Origin: Hydrococcus rivularis NIES-593
GTDB lineage: Bacteria > Cyanobacteriota > Cyanobacteriia > Cyanobacteriales > Microcystaceae
NCBI RefSeq assembly: GCF_001904635.1
Contig: NZ_MRCB01000004.1
Span: 1-64,000, forward strand
DNA length: 64,000 bases
Direction of reading: 5' to 3'
Shown here: piece after piece, positions 45,556-54,120 of the stretch
Position numbering within the stretch: the stretch's first letter is position 1
How the letters are laid out: each line of letters opens with the position of its first letter
Translations under genes and position numbers: made by a program
The notes under the pieces: model-generated
Told to the model about the DNA's origin: nothing
Database searches by the model: none
What the model saw: only the letters and a program-made list of their open reading frames with translations

Positions 45556-46689
45556 CTACTCAAATCCCATCACCTTGGCAACTGCTGATAAATCCGGTGC
45601 AACTCCCGACTTAACGGCGTTATTGCTATTTTTAATCGCACAATCGGGGTCTTTGAGTCCGTTTCCCGTCAGAACGCATACTACAGTAGCATGACTCGGA
45701 ACGCGATCGCGCACTTTCAACAAACCCGCCACCGAAGCAGCCGAAGCGGGTTCGCAGAAAACACCTTCATGAGATGCTAGGATGCGATAGGCTTCTAGGA
45801 TCTCCGCATCCGTAACGGCATTGAATTCGCCTTGACTTGCCTCCTTAGCTGCCAGCGCTTTCTCCCAGTTAGCCGGATTGCCAATGCGAATGGCAGTCGC
45901 GATCGTTTCTGGATGGGAAATGGGTTGTCCGCTAATCAAAGGTGCCGCACCCGCTGCTTGAAATCCCATCATTTTCGGCAGGCGATCGCATTTTTCCTGT
46001 TGGCGATACTGACAAAATCCCATCCAATAGGCGCTAATATTCCCTGCATTGCCTACTGGAATGCACAGCCAATCGGGAGCATTACCCAACACGTCAACAA
46101 TTTCAAACGCTGCCGTTTTTTGCCCTTCCAAGCGATAGGGATTGACCGAATTAACTAGCGTAATCGGATAATTATCCGACAATTCCCGAACGATCTTTAA
46201 CGCTTGATCAAAATTCCCCTCAATAGCAATAACTTCAGCCCCATAAACCAAAGCTTGAGCCAATTTTCCCATTGCCACGTAGCCGTCGGGAATCAAGACA
46301 AACGCCCGCATCCCCGCGCGGCGTGCATAGGCGGCGGCAGCGGCAGAGGTATTGCCCGTACTGGCGCAGATAACGGCTTTTGCCCCGACTTCCTTGGCCT
46401 TAGAAATTGCCATCGTCATGCCCCTATCTTTAAAACTCCCCGTGGGATTTAAGCCATCGTATTTGACGAAAACCCTAACCCCGCGACCGATGAGTTGAGA
46501 GATATAGGGAACGGGAATCAGAGGGGTATTTCCTTCAAGTAAGGTCACTACTGGAGTTGCCGCGCTAACGGGGAGATAGGGGCGATAGGCTTCGATTAAC
46601 CCCTGCCAGCCAAACGTCGTTTTCTGAAGTCTGAATTCTGAAATACTCTCGTCCGTTGATTTTTGAGGTGTCAGAGGTTTAATTTCCAT
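45556..46689 (-). CDS. thrC: Threonine synthase
   Basis: The 377-residue PLP enzyme converts O-phosphohomoserine to threonine. The PLP lysine is in [11 protein letters not shown] (Lys87) and the phosphate-binding loop in PVGNAGNIS. The length and absence of the long N-terminal domain place it in the short bacterial class. An N-terminal extension of about 30 residues precedes the catalytic fold. Single gene. Confidence 0.95.
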   Translation of the reverse strand: MEIKPLTPQKSTDESISEFRLQKTTFGWQGLIEAYRPYLPVSAATPVVTLLEGNTPLIPVPYISQLIGRGVRVFVKYDGLNPTGSFKDRGMTMAISKAKEVGAKAVICASTGNTSAAAAAYARRAGMRAFVLIPDGYVAMGKLAQALVYGAEVIAIEGNFDQALKIVRELSDNYPITLVNSVNPYRLEGQKTAAFEIVDVLGNAPDWLCIPVGNAGNISAYWMGFCQYRQQEKCDRLPKMMGFQAAGAAPLISGQPISHPETIATAIRIGNPANWEKALAAKEASQGEFNAVTDAEILEAYRILASHEGVFCEPASAASVAGLLKVRDRVPSHATVVCVLTGNGLKDPDCAIKNSNNAVKSGVAPDLSAVAKVMGFE

Positions 46690-46892
46690 AAATATTCTTG
46701 CGTTCAGACTCCAGATGGCGTTATGTAAATGTATTACAGCTTACTAAAGATCCAGTCTTCTATTTTACAAAAAGATAGCGATCGTTTGTAAAAATTGAGA
46801 CAGGTCATTGAAATTAGAAATTCCTAGCAAAGATTTGTTAAAATCTCCTTCATCCTTACAGGTTGTCCCAAAAGTAGAGAATGTGCAAGGTA

Positions 46893-46913
46893 CTCTGCCG
46901 TCTCACGGCAGAG
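46893..46913. repeat. Strong hairpin CTCTGCCGT-CTC-ACGGCAGAG
   Basis: A perfect nine-base stem with a three-base loop, in noncoding DNA between divergent thrC and the next gene, directly before a dispersed-repeat-like sequence. No T-run follows. It may be part of that repeat. Confidence 0.6.
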
Positions 46914-46920
46914 CCTGTTC

Positions 46921-47011
46921 GTCATGTTGGGCGTCGCGAGAGCGAAGCAAAGCATCTTATTGCACGTTTCAGTTAGATGAGAGACCAAGTTGGTCGATAC
47001 TCAGAATGACA
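46921..47011. repeat. Dispersed palindromic repeat-like sequence
   Basis: The ends are imperfect inverted copies (CGTCATGTTGGGCG at the left; ACTCAGAATGAC at the right) and the inside has GAGCGAAGCAAAGCATCT, the look of the common bacterial repeat of the form GTCATTCTGAGCGAAGCGAAG. It is probably a small noncoding mobile or REP-type element. Copies elsewhere in the genome are expected but cannot be checked here. Confidence 0.55.
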
Positions 47012-47066
47012 AAATGGACTTTTGGGATGTCCTCTTATACGATCCTATCGTTATTGCTTGAATGCC

Positions 47067-47732
47067 ATGCAAAAATTATTTAACTTCTGCGTCCGCTTGA
47101 GCGCGGCAATTTCTTTGCCAACCATTTTATTAACCCTCTCGATTCCTATCCGTCCTGCCGCAGCAGAAAATGAATTTAGCGTCTGCGTTAACGAACTGAT
47201 CGATCGCGGCGTTCCAGCCCAGCAAGCCGGGGTAGCCTGTTCGGATGCGCTGATTCCCAAAGAATTATCTGAGTGTGTTAGCAAAATTAGACAGGAAACC
47301 CCGATAAAGCCTGAAGAGGCTCTCAGAGCTTGTTACAGAGTCAGAAGACCCGTCGATCTGGCTAACTGCGTGGTAGATATTCATGCAGAAGTTTTATCAG
47401 CTTCGACCTCTCAAGCTAACAAGTCGGAAACTTCCGCTAAAACCAACAAGAATGAGACTTCCCAAATAACGACTCCAGAACCTCCATCCGAAACAGAAGA
47501 ACCTGGCGGCATCGAACCAACCGAATCGCCAACCAAAACAGATGCAGAAGAATCTCCTTCTCTGGTGGCGTTAGACTCATGTCGTCGGAGTCTACTACCC
47601 GGTCGCCATTCTGAGTGCGTTATTGCTTTAGCTAAGAATGTCCCGAACACTTCACCAGTGACAGCAATGGCAACTTGTCTGTCGGCAGAAGATTTTCCCC
47701 GCGAGTTGTTTCCTGCCTTTACTAACAATTAA
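47067..47732 (+). CDS. Exported cysteine-containing protein, 221 aa
   Basis: ATG 47067 gives a signal peptide (MQKLFNFCVRLSAAISLPTI...IRPAAAENEF). The mature protein has repeats of a small Cys-containing unit (FSVCVNELIDRGVPAQQAGVACSDALIPKELSECVSKI, ALRACYRVRRPVDLANCVVDI, and again near the end LDSCRRSLLPGRHSECVIALAK) separated by a Ser/Thr/Glu/Pro-rich linker. The arrangement suggests disulfide-linked helical hairpins in the periplasm. It resembles cyanobacterial proteins of unknown function. An upstream start at 47022 is unlikely. Confidence 0.72.
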   Translation: MQKLFNFCVRLSAAISLPTILLTLSIPIRPAAAENEFSVCVNELIDRGVPAQQAGVACSDALIPKELSECVSKIRQETPIKPEEALRACYRVRRPVDLANCVVDIHAEVLSASTSQANKSETSAKTNKNETSQITTPEPPSETEEPGGIEPTESPTKTDAEESPSLVALDSCRRSLLPGRHSECVIALAKNVPNTSPVTAMATCLSAEDFPRELFPAFTNN

Positions 47733-47877
47733 TTTGAGCCAAAAATTTATGTTTGCTCCTCTAATCCTTGTGTACCATCTAAAATAGGTAGAATTTTGGC
47801 TTTAATTGTTTAAAAGTGTGGGGGGGAACGGAATCTTGGCACGAATACCGGAACAATCTCAGAACCCAAACAAACAG

Positions 47878-48096
47878 ATGGAGATCCCAATCTTCTTAGA
47901 TCCCTCGCTTTTGAGGGCAGCCCAGCGAATTTATCGAAATTATTGCGGTTTGCAAAATAAAGTAGACAGGCGACCTTGCGGAGTGGCTATTAACCGCGAT
48001 ACCTATCGCGGTCAACTCATTTTTCGAGAAAATCCCATTTTGCTGCCCAGAGAGTGCTTTATTCCCCTAAAGCAACTTGAAGCCGAGGTTTTTTAA
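47878..48096 (+). CDS. Small protein, 72 aa, unknown
   Basis: The conserved-looking part is MEIPIFLDPSLLRAAQRIYRNYCGLQNKVDR and a C-terminal GQLIFRENPILLPRECFIPL. I start at ATG 47878; a TTG at 47836 behind a run of G could instead give a longer form of 86 residues. No family with known function is recognised. It precedes pilD on the same strand by 45 bases. Confidence 0.5.
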   Translation: MEIPIFLDPSLLRAAQRIYRNYCGLQNKVDRRPCGVAINRDTYRGQLIFRENPILLPRECFIPLKQLEAEVF

Positions 48097-48141
48097 ACAA
48101 CTTTCGACACTTGAGATTAATAATTAGAGTCATTCAAGGCG

Positions 48142-48957
48142 ATGGACATTATGATTGTAGCGATCGCAAGTATTTTTGCTTTCGCCTTGGGAGCTTGTAT
48201 TGGTAGCTTTTTAAATGTAGTTGTTTATCGCATCCCCGCAGGCTTATCCCTCATTCATCCCCCTTCCCGCTGTCCCCATTGCTTGCATCGGTTGGGTGCC
48301 ACAGAAAACATTCCTGTCTTCGGTTGGCTGTGGTTGCGCGGTCGCTGTCGCTGGTGCAGAACGCCAATTTCCATGCGCTATCCTCTGGTTGAAGCAGCAA
48401 CTGGCTTGTTATTCGTCCTGATATATTGGAAATTTGGTTTCAATCTAACTGCCGTTAGCTATTGGACTTTGTTGAGTTGGTTACTAACCCTATCGCTGAT
48501 CGATCTCGATACGATGACCTTACCCAACGCACTGACGCAATCGGGGTTGGTGGTAGGATTGGGCTTTCATACCCTGCAAGGCTGGCAGGAGGGTCACATC
48601 GCGAGTTATTTAATGCTGGGGATTGGCAGTGCTGTTTTGGGAATCTGGCTGTTTGATGCCATCCGTTTGATTGGCTCGATCGCTTACGGACAAACGGCGA
48701 TGGGAGGAGGCGATCCCAAATTGGCGGCAACGATTGGAGCTTGGTTGGGATGGAAGTATTTATTGGTGACTGGGTTCTTAGCTTGTGCGGTAGGCGCGTT
48801 AATCGGAGGAGTAGCGATCGCGTTTGGGCGACTCAATCGCAGACAGCCAATGCCATTTGGTCCGTTTTTGGCACTGGGAGCCGCCTTGACAGTGTTTTTT
48901 GGAAATGAGATTATATCGTCTTATTTAAAAATCTTTTTTCCGCTTGGAAGTTGGTGA
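48142..48957 (+). CDS. pilD: Type IV prepilin peptidase / N-methyltransferase
   Basis: The 271-residue membrane enzyme cuts type IV prepilin leaders and methylates the new N-terminus. It has the two zinc-like CxxC pairs (Cys44/Cys47, Cys69/Cys72) in the cytoplasmic loop and the two catalytic aspartates: one in SLIDLDTMTLPN (Asp121/Asp123) and one in MGGGDPKLAATIGAWLG (GxGD). Together with pilT it points to functional type IV pili, needed for motility and DNA uptake. Confidence 0.95.
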   Translation: MDIMIVAIASIFAFALGACIGSFLNVVVYRIPAGLSLIHPPSRCPHCLHRLGATENIPVFGWLWLRGRCRWCRTPISMRYPLVEAATGLLFVLIYWKFGFNLTAVSYWTLLSWLLTLSLIDLDTMTLPNALTQSGLVVGLGFHTLQGWQEGHIASYLMLGIGSAVLGIWLFDAIRLIGSIAYGQTAMGGGDPKLAATIGAWLGWKYLLVTGFLACAVGALIGGVAIAFGRLNRRQPMPFGPFLALGAALTVFFGNEIISSYLKIFFPLGSW

Positions 48958-49009
48958 TCTTTGAGATCGCTATATCGGAGAGTATTCTTAGCTTGATACA
49001 ATAAAACCT

Positions 49010-49219
49010 GTGTCATGGATCGTCGTAAGAACAACTCAAGCTCGCTGGGAAGCCGAACTAATGCAGCAAATACTAGCAGCTTATGACATTCCAAGTCGAG
49101 TCGTAGATATTGGAACTGGAGTTTATTGCGGTCAAGGAAGTCAAGCGGCTTTGCAAGTGCGATCGCAAGACCAGTGGACTGCCCTGCTGCTTTTGAGTTC
49201 GCCAGAAGATGAAAATTAG
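49010..49219 (+). CDS. DUF2007-like small protein
   Basis: The 69-residue product (start GTG 49010) has the pattern of DUF2007 putative signal-transducing proteins (ARWEAELMQQILAAYDIPSRVVDIGTGVYCG). Function unknown. It is 20 bases before accD on the same strand and may be co-transcribed with it. Confidence 0.7.
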   Translation: MSWIVVRTTQARWEAELMQQILAAYDIPSRVVDIGTGVYCGQGSQAALQVRSQDQWTALLLLSSPEDEN

Positions 49220-49239
49220 ATATTTTATAGCAGATTCTT

Positions 49240-50175
49240 ATGTCCTTATTTGATTGGTTTGCCAACAGACAAAAAGCAGAACCCAGTACCCAACAAAAGC
49301 AAGAAAGAGAAATTGCCGATGGATTGTGGACGAAGTGCCAAGCTTGCGGGGTGTTAGCCTACACGAAAGACCTAAAGGCCAATCAGCTGGTGTGCAGCGA
49401 ATGCGGCAACCACATGTTCGTTGACAGCGACGAACGCATCCGCCAGTTAATCGATGCCAATACCTGGAAGCTGCTAGGCGAAAATTTATGTCCCACCGAC
49501 CCGCTACAATTCCGCGATCGCAAAGCCTACAGCGATCGCCTCAAGGATATGCAAGAGAAAACGGGACTGCAAGACGCAGTACAAACGGGAACCGGATTAA
49601 TTGACGGTCTGCCCGTTGCCCTTGGGGTGATGGATTTTCGCTTTATGGGTGGTAGTATGGGTTCGGTTGTGGGAGAAAAACTTACTCGCCTCATCGAACA
49701 TGCCACTCAAGAACGCCTGCCCGTTGTCATTATCTGTGCTTCTGGCGGCGCGAGGATGCAAGAGGGGATGTTAAGTCTAATGCAGATGGCAAAAATCTCC
49801 GGCGCGCTGCATCGCCATCGAGAAGCTCGATTGCTTTATATTCCCGTACTGACTCACCCGACGACGGGGGGAGTTACGGCAAGTTTTGCCATGCTCGGAG
49901 ATATTATTCTGGCAGAACCCAAGGCCACCATCGGGTTTGCAGGCAAGCGGGTCATCGAGCAAACGCTGCGAGAAAAGCTGCCCGAAGGCTTCCAGACTTC
50001 TGAATATCTCCTCGAGCACGGATTTATAGACGCGATCGTGCCTCGAACCCAGTTAAAGAAAACTTTAGCGCAGTTGATTAGCCTCCATCAACCTTTCTTC
50101 CCCGTGCTTGCTCACCTAAGTGCAGAGCATCAGCATCGGGATGAATTGGTTAAGTTGGATTCAACCCAAATTTAG
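49240..50175 (+). CDS. accD: Acetyl-CoA carboxylase carboxyltransferase subunit beta
   Basis: The 311-residue subunit has the N-terminal four-cysteine zinc ribbon (Cys33, Cys36, Cys52, Cys55) and the carboxyltransferase core ([58 protein letters not shown]). With AccA it moves the carboxyl group from biotin to acetyl-CoA, making malonyl-CoA, which is also the extender used by the olefin synthase at the start of the window. Length is normal. Confidence 0.97.
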   Translation: MSLFDWFANRQKAEPSTQQKQEREIADGLWTKCQACGVLAYTKDLKANQLVCSECGNHMFVDSDERIRQLIDANTWKLLGENLCPTDPLQFRDRKAYSDRLKDMQEKTGLQDAVQTGTGLIDGLPVALGVMDFRFMGGSMGSVVGEKLTRLIEHATQERLPVVIICASGGARMQEGMLSLMQMAKISGALHRHREARLLYIPVLTHPTTGGVTASFAMLGDIILAEPKATIGFAGKRVIEQTLREKLPEGFQTSEYLLEHGFIDAIVPRTQLKKTLAQLISLHQPFFPVLAHLSAEHQHRDELVKLDSTQI

Positions 50176-50275
50176 CGCTGCGCTTCTTTCACCTTCGAGA
50201 TTGGCAAAATGTCATTCACACAGAAGATGGCGCGGCGCGGGAAAGCGGATATCCCAACGCCAACACTTTGAAAAA

Positions 50276-51145
50276 CTACTCGCAAGGCATCAGCATACTC
50301 AGTTGTACAACAATGTCATCAATCGTTTTGGAGAGAACTTTTCCTGAGAGTCTGGGATGATTGCCGATAATGCTAAAAACTAGCGTTCCGTAGCGAGGGT
50401 GCTCGACATAGCCAGATAAAGCCCTCACGCCCTTTAAAGTTCCTGTCTTAGCATGAACCATGCCTTGGGCTGGAGTATAGCGCATTCGCTCTCTGAGCGT
50501 GCCGCTCATGCCTGCAACGGGTAAGGAAGCCAGAAAAATATCTTTTCCTTGGGCATGGTACATTGCCTTGAGCGTCGAAACTATCGCTCTGGGCGTAGCA
50601 GCATTGCGCCTAGACAAACCGGAACCATCCGCCAAACGATAACCATTCGGATTTACACCTAATTGGGATAAGGCGGTTTTAGCGGCTTTAGCCCCGCCAA
50701 TGAAACGAAATAAGACTTCTGCGTAGTTGTTATTGCTTCTTTGATTGGTAACAGTTATCCACTCGCCGATCGATCGCGATCGAATAGTGCCATAAGGATT
50801 TAGTCTTTGCAGGGCAGCAGCAGTGGTAAACAGTTTGGTATTAGAAGCAGGAATGAAATACCTATCGGCATTATGACTGTATAAAACCGTGCCATCACTC
50901 AAAGATTCGACGAGAATCCCCCAATTATTGGAATAATTGCCGATAATGGAGTTAATGCCGGGTTCTAGAAAAGCCGCGCATACCCCATTGGTTTGATTTT
51001 CTGGTGGGGGAACGTAAATATCTATAGCGTCTGCCCCGTTATAGAAAGTTGAAACAGTTTCATTAGCTAGGGCAGGATTTGACCAAGCGAAAGTCGCTGC
51101 CGTCATAATTGCCAGTGGAGTCAGCCGATGTTTTTTTTGATGCAT
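50276..51145 (-). CDS. Compact D-Ala-D-Ala carboxypeptidase (S13/PBP4 type)
   Basis: The 289-residue exported protein (signal peptide to about residue 28, ending NPALA) has the penicillin-binding motifs of family S13: SNTK (Ser101, Lys104), SNN (Ser137, Asn139), KTG (Lys234). Typical PBP4 enzymes have a large insert of more than 150 residues between the first and second motif; here only 32 residues separate Lys104 and Ser137. It is therefore either a natural minimal form or an in-frame deletion of the insert domains. It would trim peptidoglycan peptides. It converges on accD. Confidence 0.82.
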   Translation of the reverse strand: MHQKKHRLTPLAIMTAATFAWSNPALANETVSTFYNGADAIDIYVPPPENQTNGVCAAFLEPGINSIIGNYSNNWGILVESLSDGTVLYSHNADRYFIPASNTKLFTTAAALQRLNPYGTIRSRSIGEWITVTNQRSNNNYAEVLFRFIGGAKAAKTALSQLGVNPNGYRLADGSGLSRRNAATPRAIVSTLKAMYHAQGKDIFLASLPVAGMSGTLRERMRYTPAQGMVHAKTGTLKGVRALSGYVEHPRYGTLVFSIIGNHPRLSGKVLSKTIDDIVVQLSMLMPCE

Positions 51146-51192
51146 GCGTTTTCTTAGGTGAGTAGCAGATTTAAGACTCTAGATTGTATCAG

Positions 51193-52266
51193 TTAACGAG
51201 AGAGTAGCGGTTTTAGCCATTCTCGAATTTTATCGAACAAATTGGAGTTATTTTTGATACTCATTCGTTCTGCCATGGAAGGAAATGGATGGAGAGATTG
51301 GTAGCGTTCGTAGGCGACATTAATTCGAGAAGTTACTTGCGTGGCATAGGGATGCTTGTTCAGATCGGGATGCCAGAGGCGAATTAGATTCTTATAGGCT
51401 TTCTCTACCTTTACGGGAGCGGCAGAGGGAGACACCCCCAAAATTTTCCACCACGGACTCGATTCATCAGCGATGAAGTCTTCTAAAAAGGATCGATCTT
51501 CATCGAGCATTGGTTGAATCTTGTCCCAGGAGATTCCATAACAGACTCGATAAACGGCATCTAATGCCTCTATCCCAATTTGCTGGCTGGCTAACTCGTG
51601 CCACTCTTTGAAAGCTCGACGCATGGCTGTCTGCACGCGCCAATCTAGATTGGCAAACTTGCCATCATCCATACAGTCTGCAAAAGCTACCAATAAGTTC
51701 CCAACTTCTTCTGTGCTTTTAGGGAGTTTGCAGAATAAATATTTTCTTCCTCCTAAAGCTGACAAGACTTGTTTGGCATAGCCTTTTGGTTCGGGTAACG
51801 CCAGCAGTAGCGACAACTCGCGACAAACCTTATCGGATTCGGGTTTATCTTTCCATTCCCAATAATGAATGCCCGGTTTTCCCAGTTGTCGAGTGTAAAA
51901 CTCCTGCCACAACTCAGTTGCAATACAAGCTAGAGGAGTCATTAAAGGGGTTGCTAACTCGTAAGCTTGACCTTTGAGGGCAGTTTCTGGAGCATCTTCT
52001 AGAGGGCAAGCGAAAGGAGTCGTTAGAGGAGTGGCGAGTTGGTAAGCTTGACCTCTCAAAGAGGTTCGCGGGGCATCTTCTAAAAGACAAGCGAGTCGGT
52101 AGAATTTTCCTTTGGGAACGATTTGAGAGCGTTTAGGAATCTTGACATGGGAGCGATCGCGAGAGGAATTTTTAGACGTATAGCTAATTACAGAAGTTGT
52201 ACAAATGCTTAAACCAAATAAAAAGAAACTCAGTAGGAGGTTTTCATCGATAGGAATGACTCCCAT
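51193..52266 (-). CDS. Membrane-anchored J-domain protein with tandem 27-residue repeat
   Basis: The 357-residue product has a hydrophobic segment near the N-terminus (about 10-28), a basic stretch, then two tandem 27-residue units (about 59-85 and 86-112, each containing LEDAP...GQAY.LATPL.TP), a helical middle part and a C-terminal J domain with HPD at 299-301 (NLIRLWHPDLNKH). The J domain should recruit and stimulate a DnaK chaperone at the membrane. The partner and the role of the repeat are unknown. The start ATG at 52266 is the first in frame. Confidence 0.82.
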   Translation of the reverse strand: MGVIPIDENLLLSFFLFGLSICTTSVISYTSKNSSRDRSHVKIPKRSQIVPKGKFYRLACLLEDAPRTSLRGQAYQLATPLTTPFACPLEDAPETALKGQAYELATPLMTPLACIATELWQEFYTRQLGKPGIHYWEWKDKPESDKVCRELSLLLALPEPKGYAKQVLSALGGRKYLFCKLPKSTEEVGNLLVAFADCMDDGKFANLDWRVQTAMRRAFKEWHELASQQIGIEALDAVYRVCYGISWDKIQPMLDEDRSFLEDFIADESSPWWKILGVSPSAAPVKVEKAYKNLIRLWHPDLNKHPYATQVTSRINVAYERYQSLHPFPSMAERMSIKNNSNLFDKIREWLKPLLSR

Positions 52267-52632
52267 GGCAATTTTCCTCGCGCGAGTGAGGCAGGCAGCT
52301 TTGACAAGATATTTACCAGATTTTTACCAGACTCAAGGGGGTTTTGGCAATGTCGCTTTTATATTTTCTTACTTTAGGGGTTCGCGATCGCAAACTCTAT
52401 TCCTACAAATTAATCTTGGATTTCGTTCCTCAAAAGCAACTTGCAACGAAATACAGGAATTCTGCAATCTTTACAGACTTTTTAAGTTAATTATGTTTGC
52501 TTTATTTATCGCTTCAAAAAATCAATAAAAATTTTGATAAAATTTAGCATATTTACATTTCTTTTATTTTATTAAACTATGCAAATTTTTCTGCATATCA
52601 TAGAAATGTAGAAATATTATATTTAAGCCAAT
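52267..52632. other. AT-rich intergenic region with small inverted repeat
   Basis: The region separates the divergent J-domain and protease genes and should hold both promoters. TATGCA (52578-52583) and TGCATA (52592-52597) form an inverted repeat about 35 bases before the protease start. A plus-strand frame through 52205-52528 is not gene-like. Nothing else was seen. Confidence 0.5.
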
Positions 52633-53898
52633 ATGTTTTCTTTTAAAAAAACTATAGCCTCTCTAGCTGGAATTTTGCTGAGTTCGGTGGCTGCTGCTCC
52701 AGCTTTAGCAGAACTCTCAGTTGCAGAAATTAACTCGATTGCCAGGCAAACGACTGTTATTATTGCACCCGGACTAACACCAGAATTAGTCAAAGCCTTA
52801 GAAGAAAATCGCAATAATCCATTAGCCAGAGAAAATAACCCGGATGGAGTTTGGAATCCTGGTTCGGGAGTCATCGTTGCCAGAAAAGGAACAACTTACT
52901 ATGTTTTAACCGTCACCCATAACTTTAAACAAAAAGATTTAGAACAAAACTTGCCCTACGGCATTCGCACTTGGGATGGTAAAGTTCATGTAGTCGAACA
53001 AGCCAATGATGGTAGAAAGTGCCCATTGACAGACGTACCATCTCTAAAACCCGTAACGAGATTCGGCTGTTATTCGATCGCGATTCCCAATAGAGTAGCA
53101 GGTCCCGATCTGGCTGTTGTTAGCTTTGAGAGCGAGCAAGAATATCCCGTCGCGTCTCTAGGCAACCCAACCACGATCGCAGGTACTGAAAGGATTTATG
53201 TGTCGGGGTGGCCCGATCCAGAAAAAGAACGAGATCCCCAGACAGGCAAGTGCCGGGGAAGGGTAGCTCGTCGTCAACGACGTTTGGCTTGGGGTCCCGT
53301 CACCAGAATGATTCAACCAACCGAAGGTCAAAATGGCTATAGCATTTTTTATATCGATCAAACTCGTCCAGGGATGAGTGGCGGTCCCGTGTTCGATAGC
53401 AACGGCTTAGTCATTGGCGTTCATGGTCGAGGATCGGCGGACAAAGGGCAGCTATTGAGTCAATACTGTTCTCTGAATGCCATCCAGGGTAAGCTAGCGT
53501 TAGAGTCGGAAGATGTAACTAAGACGGTATCGGAAGCAGCCACTTACGAACCTCCAATTCTGCATACTCGCTTTAGCAGCGCGCAAAATTTGAATAACTT
53601 TTTGACCTTGTGGGAGCAGCTAAAAATTAACCTCCCGTTTAATTGGCAGATTCCTTCGCGAGACTTCATTCAAAGAGCGATATCTCCTATTCAAACTAAC
53701 GCAAGTGACAGTGGCGTTCTTGATGTAGCTGTCGAGAAAGATATTACAGGAGCAATTGAGGATTCTGAGGATGTTGTAGAGGATATCTACGATCTCTATA
53801 CGTTCAAGCTAGAAAATCAACTTAGAGATGAGCCATCGGCAGGATGTGCCAGCATTCTGCTGGGTGACGAACGAGAACGCTGTCGTAGAGATCGATAA
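52633..53898 (+). CDS. Exported trypsin-like serine protease
   Basis: The 421-residue product has a signal peptide (to about residue 26, ending APALA) and an S1-type protease domain with a visible triad: His96 in VLTVTHNF, Asp159 in GPDLAVVS, Ser249 in RPGMSGGPVF. The oxyanion pattern GMSGGP is typical. Cysteines 130, 146 and 207 and others suggest disulfides. The C-terminal 120 residues lie outside the protease domain and lack a PDZ domain, so it is not DegP-like. This type is common in filamentous and coccoid cyanobacteria; substrates unknown. Confidence 0.87.
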   Translation: MFSFKKTIASLAGILLSSVAAAPALAELSVAEINSIARQTTVIIAPGLTPELVKALEENRNNPLARENNPDGVWNPGSGVIVARKGTTYYVLTVTHNFKQKDLEQNLPYGIRTWDGKVHVVEQANDGRKCPLTDVPSLKPVTRFGCYSIAIPNRVAGPDLAVVSFESEQEYPVASLGNPTTIAGTERIYVSGWPDPEKERDPQTGKCRGRVARRQRRLAWGPVTRMIQPTEGQNGYSIFYIDQTRPGMSGGPVFDSNGLVIGVHGRGSADKGQLLSQYCSLNAIQGKLALESEDVTKTVSEAATYEPPILHTRFSSAQNLNNFLTLWEQLKINLPFNWQIPSRDFIQRAISPIQTNASDSGVLDVAVEKDITGAIEDSEDVVEDIYDLYTFKLENQLRDEPSAGCASILLGDERERCRRDR

Positions 53899-54120
53899 TC
53901 CAATACTGTTCAAATTTTAACTATTCCGGCATTACATATTAGCGGAATGATTTGAGCAATATTTCTTTGCGTCTTTGCGTGAGACTATCATCCCATGATT
54001 GTGAACGCCAATTTTCCCGATCGCTTGAGGGGTCGTTAAGGATTTTCGCAATCTTCTATCTCATTATGACTAAGTTAGGTAAAATACCTCCATCTTTAAA
54101 ATTAAGTGTGAGGAGGAACG

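Noticed and set aside
45339-45563. 74-codon minus-strand frame after thrC
   Set aside because: TTG start inside thrC, no known family and composition set by HIP1 sites.
46808-47083. 91-codon plus-strand frame through the repeat region before the exported protein
   Set aside because: TTG start and it runs across a strong hairpin and a palindromic repeat; not gene-like.
52205-52528. 107-codon plus-strand frame between J-domain and protease genes
   Set aside because: Begins antisense in the J-domain gene and continues in promoter-like AT-rich DNA; no family.
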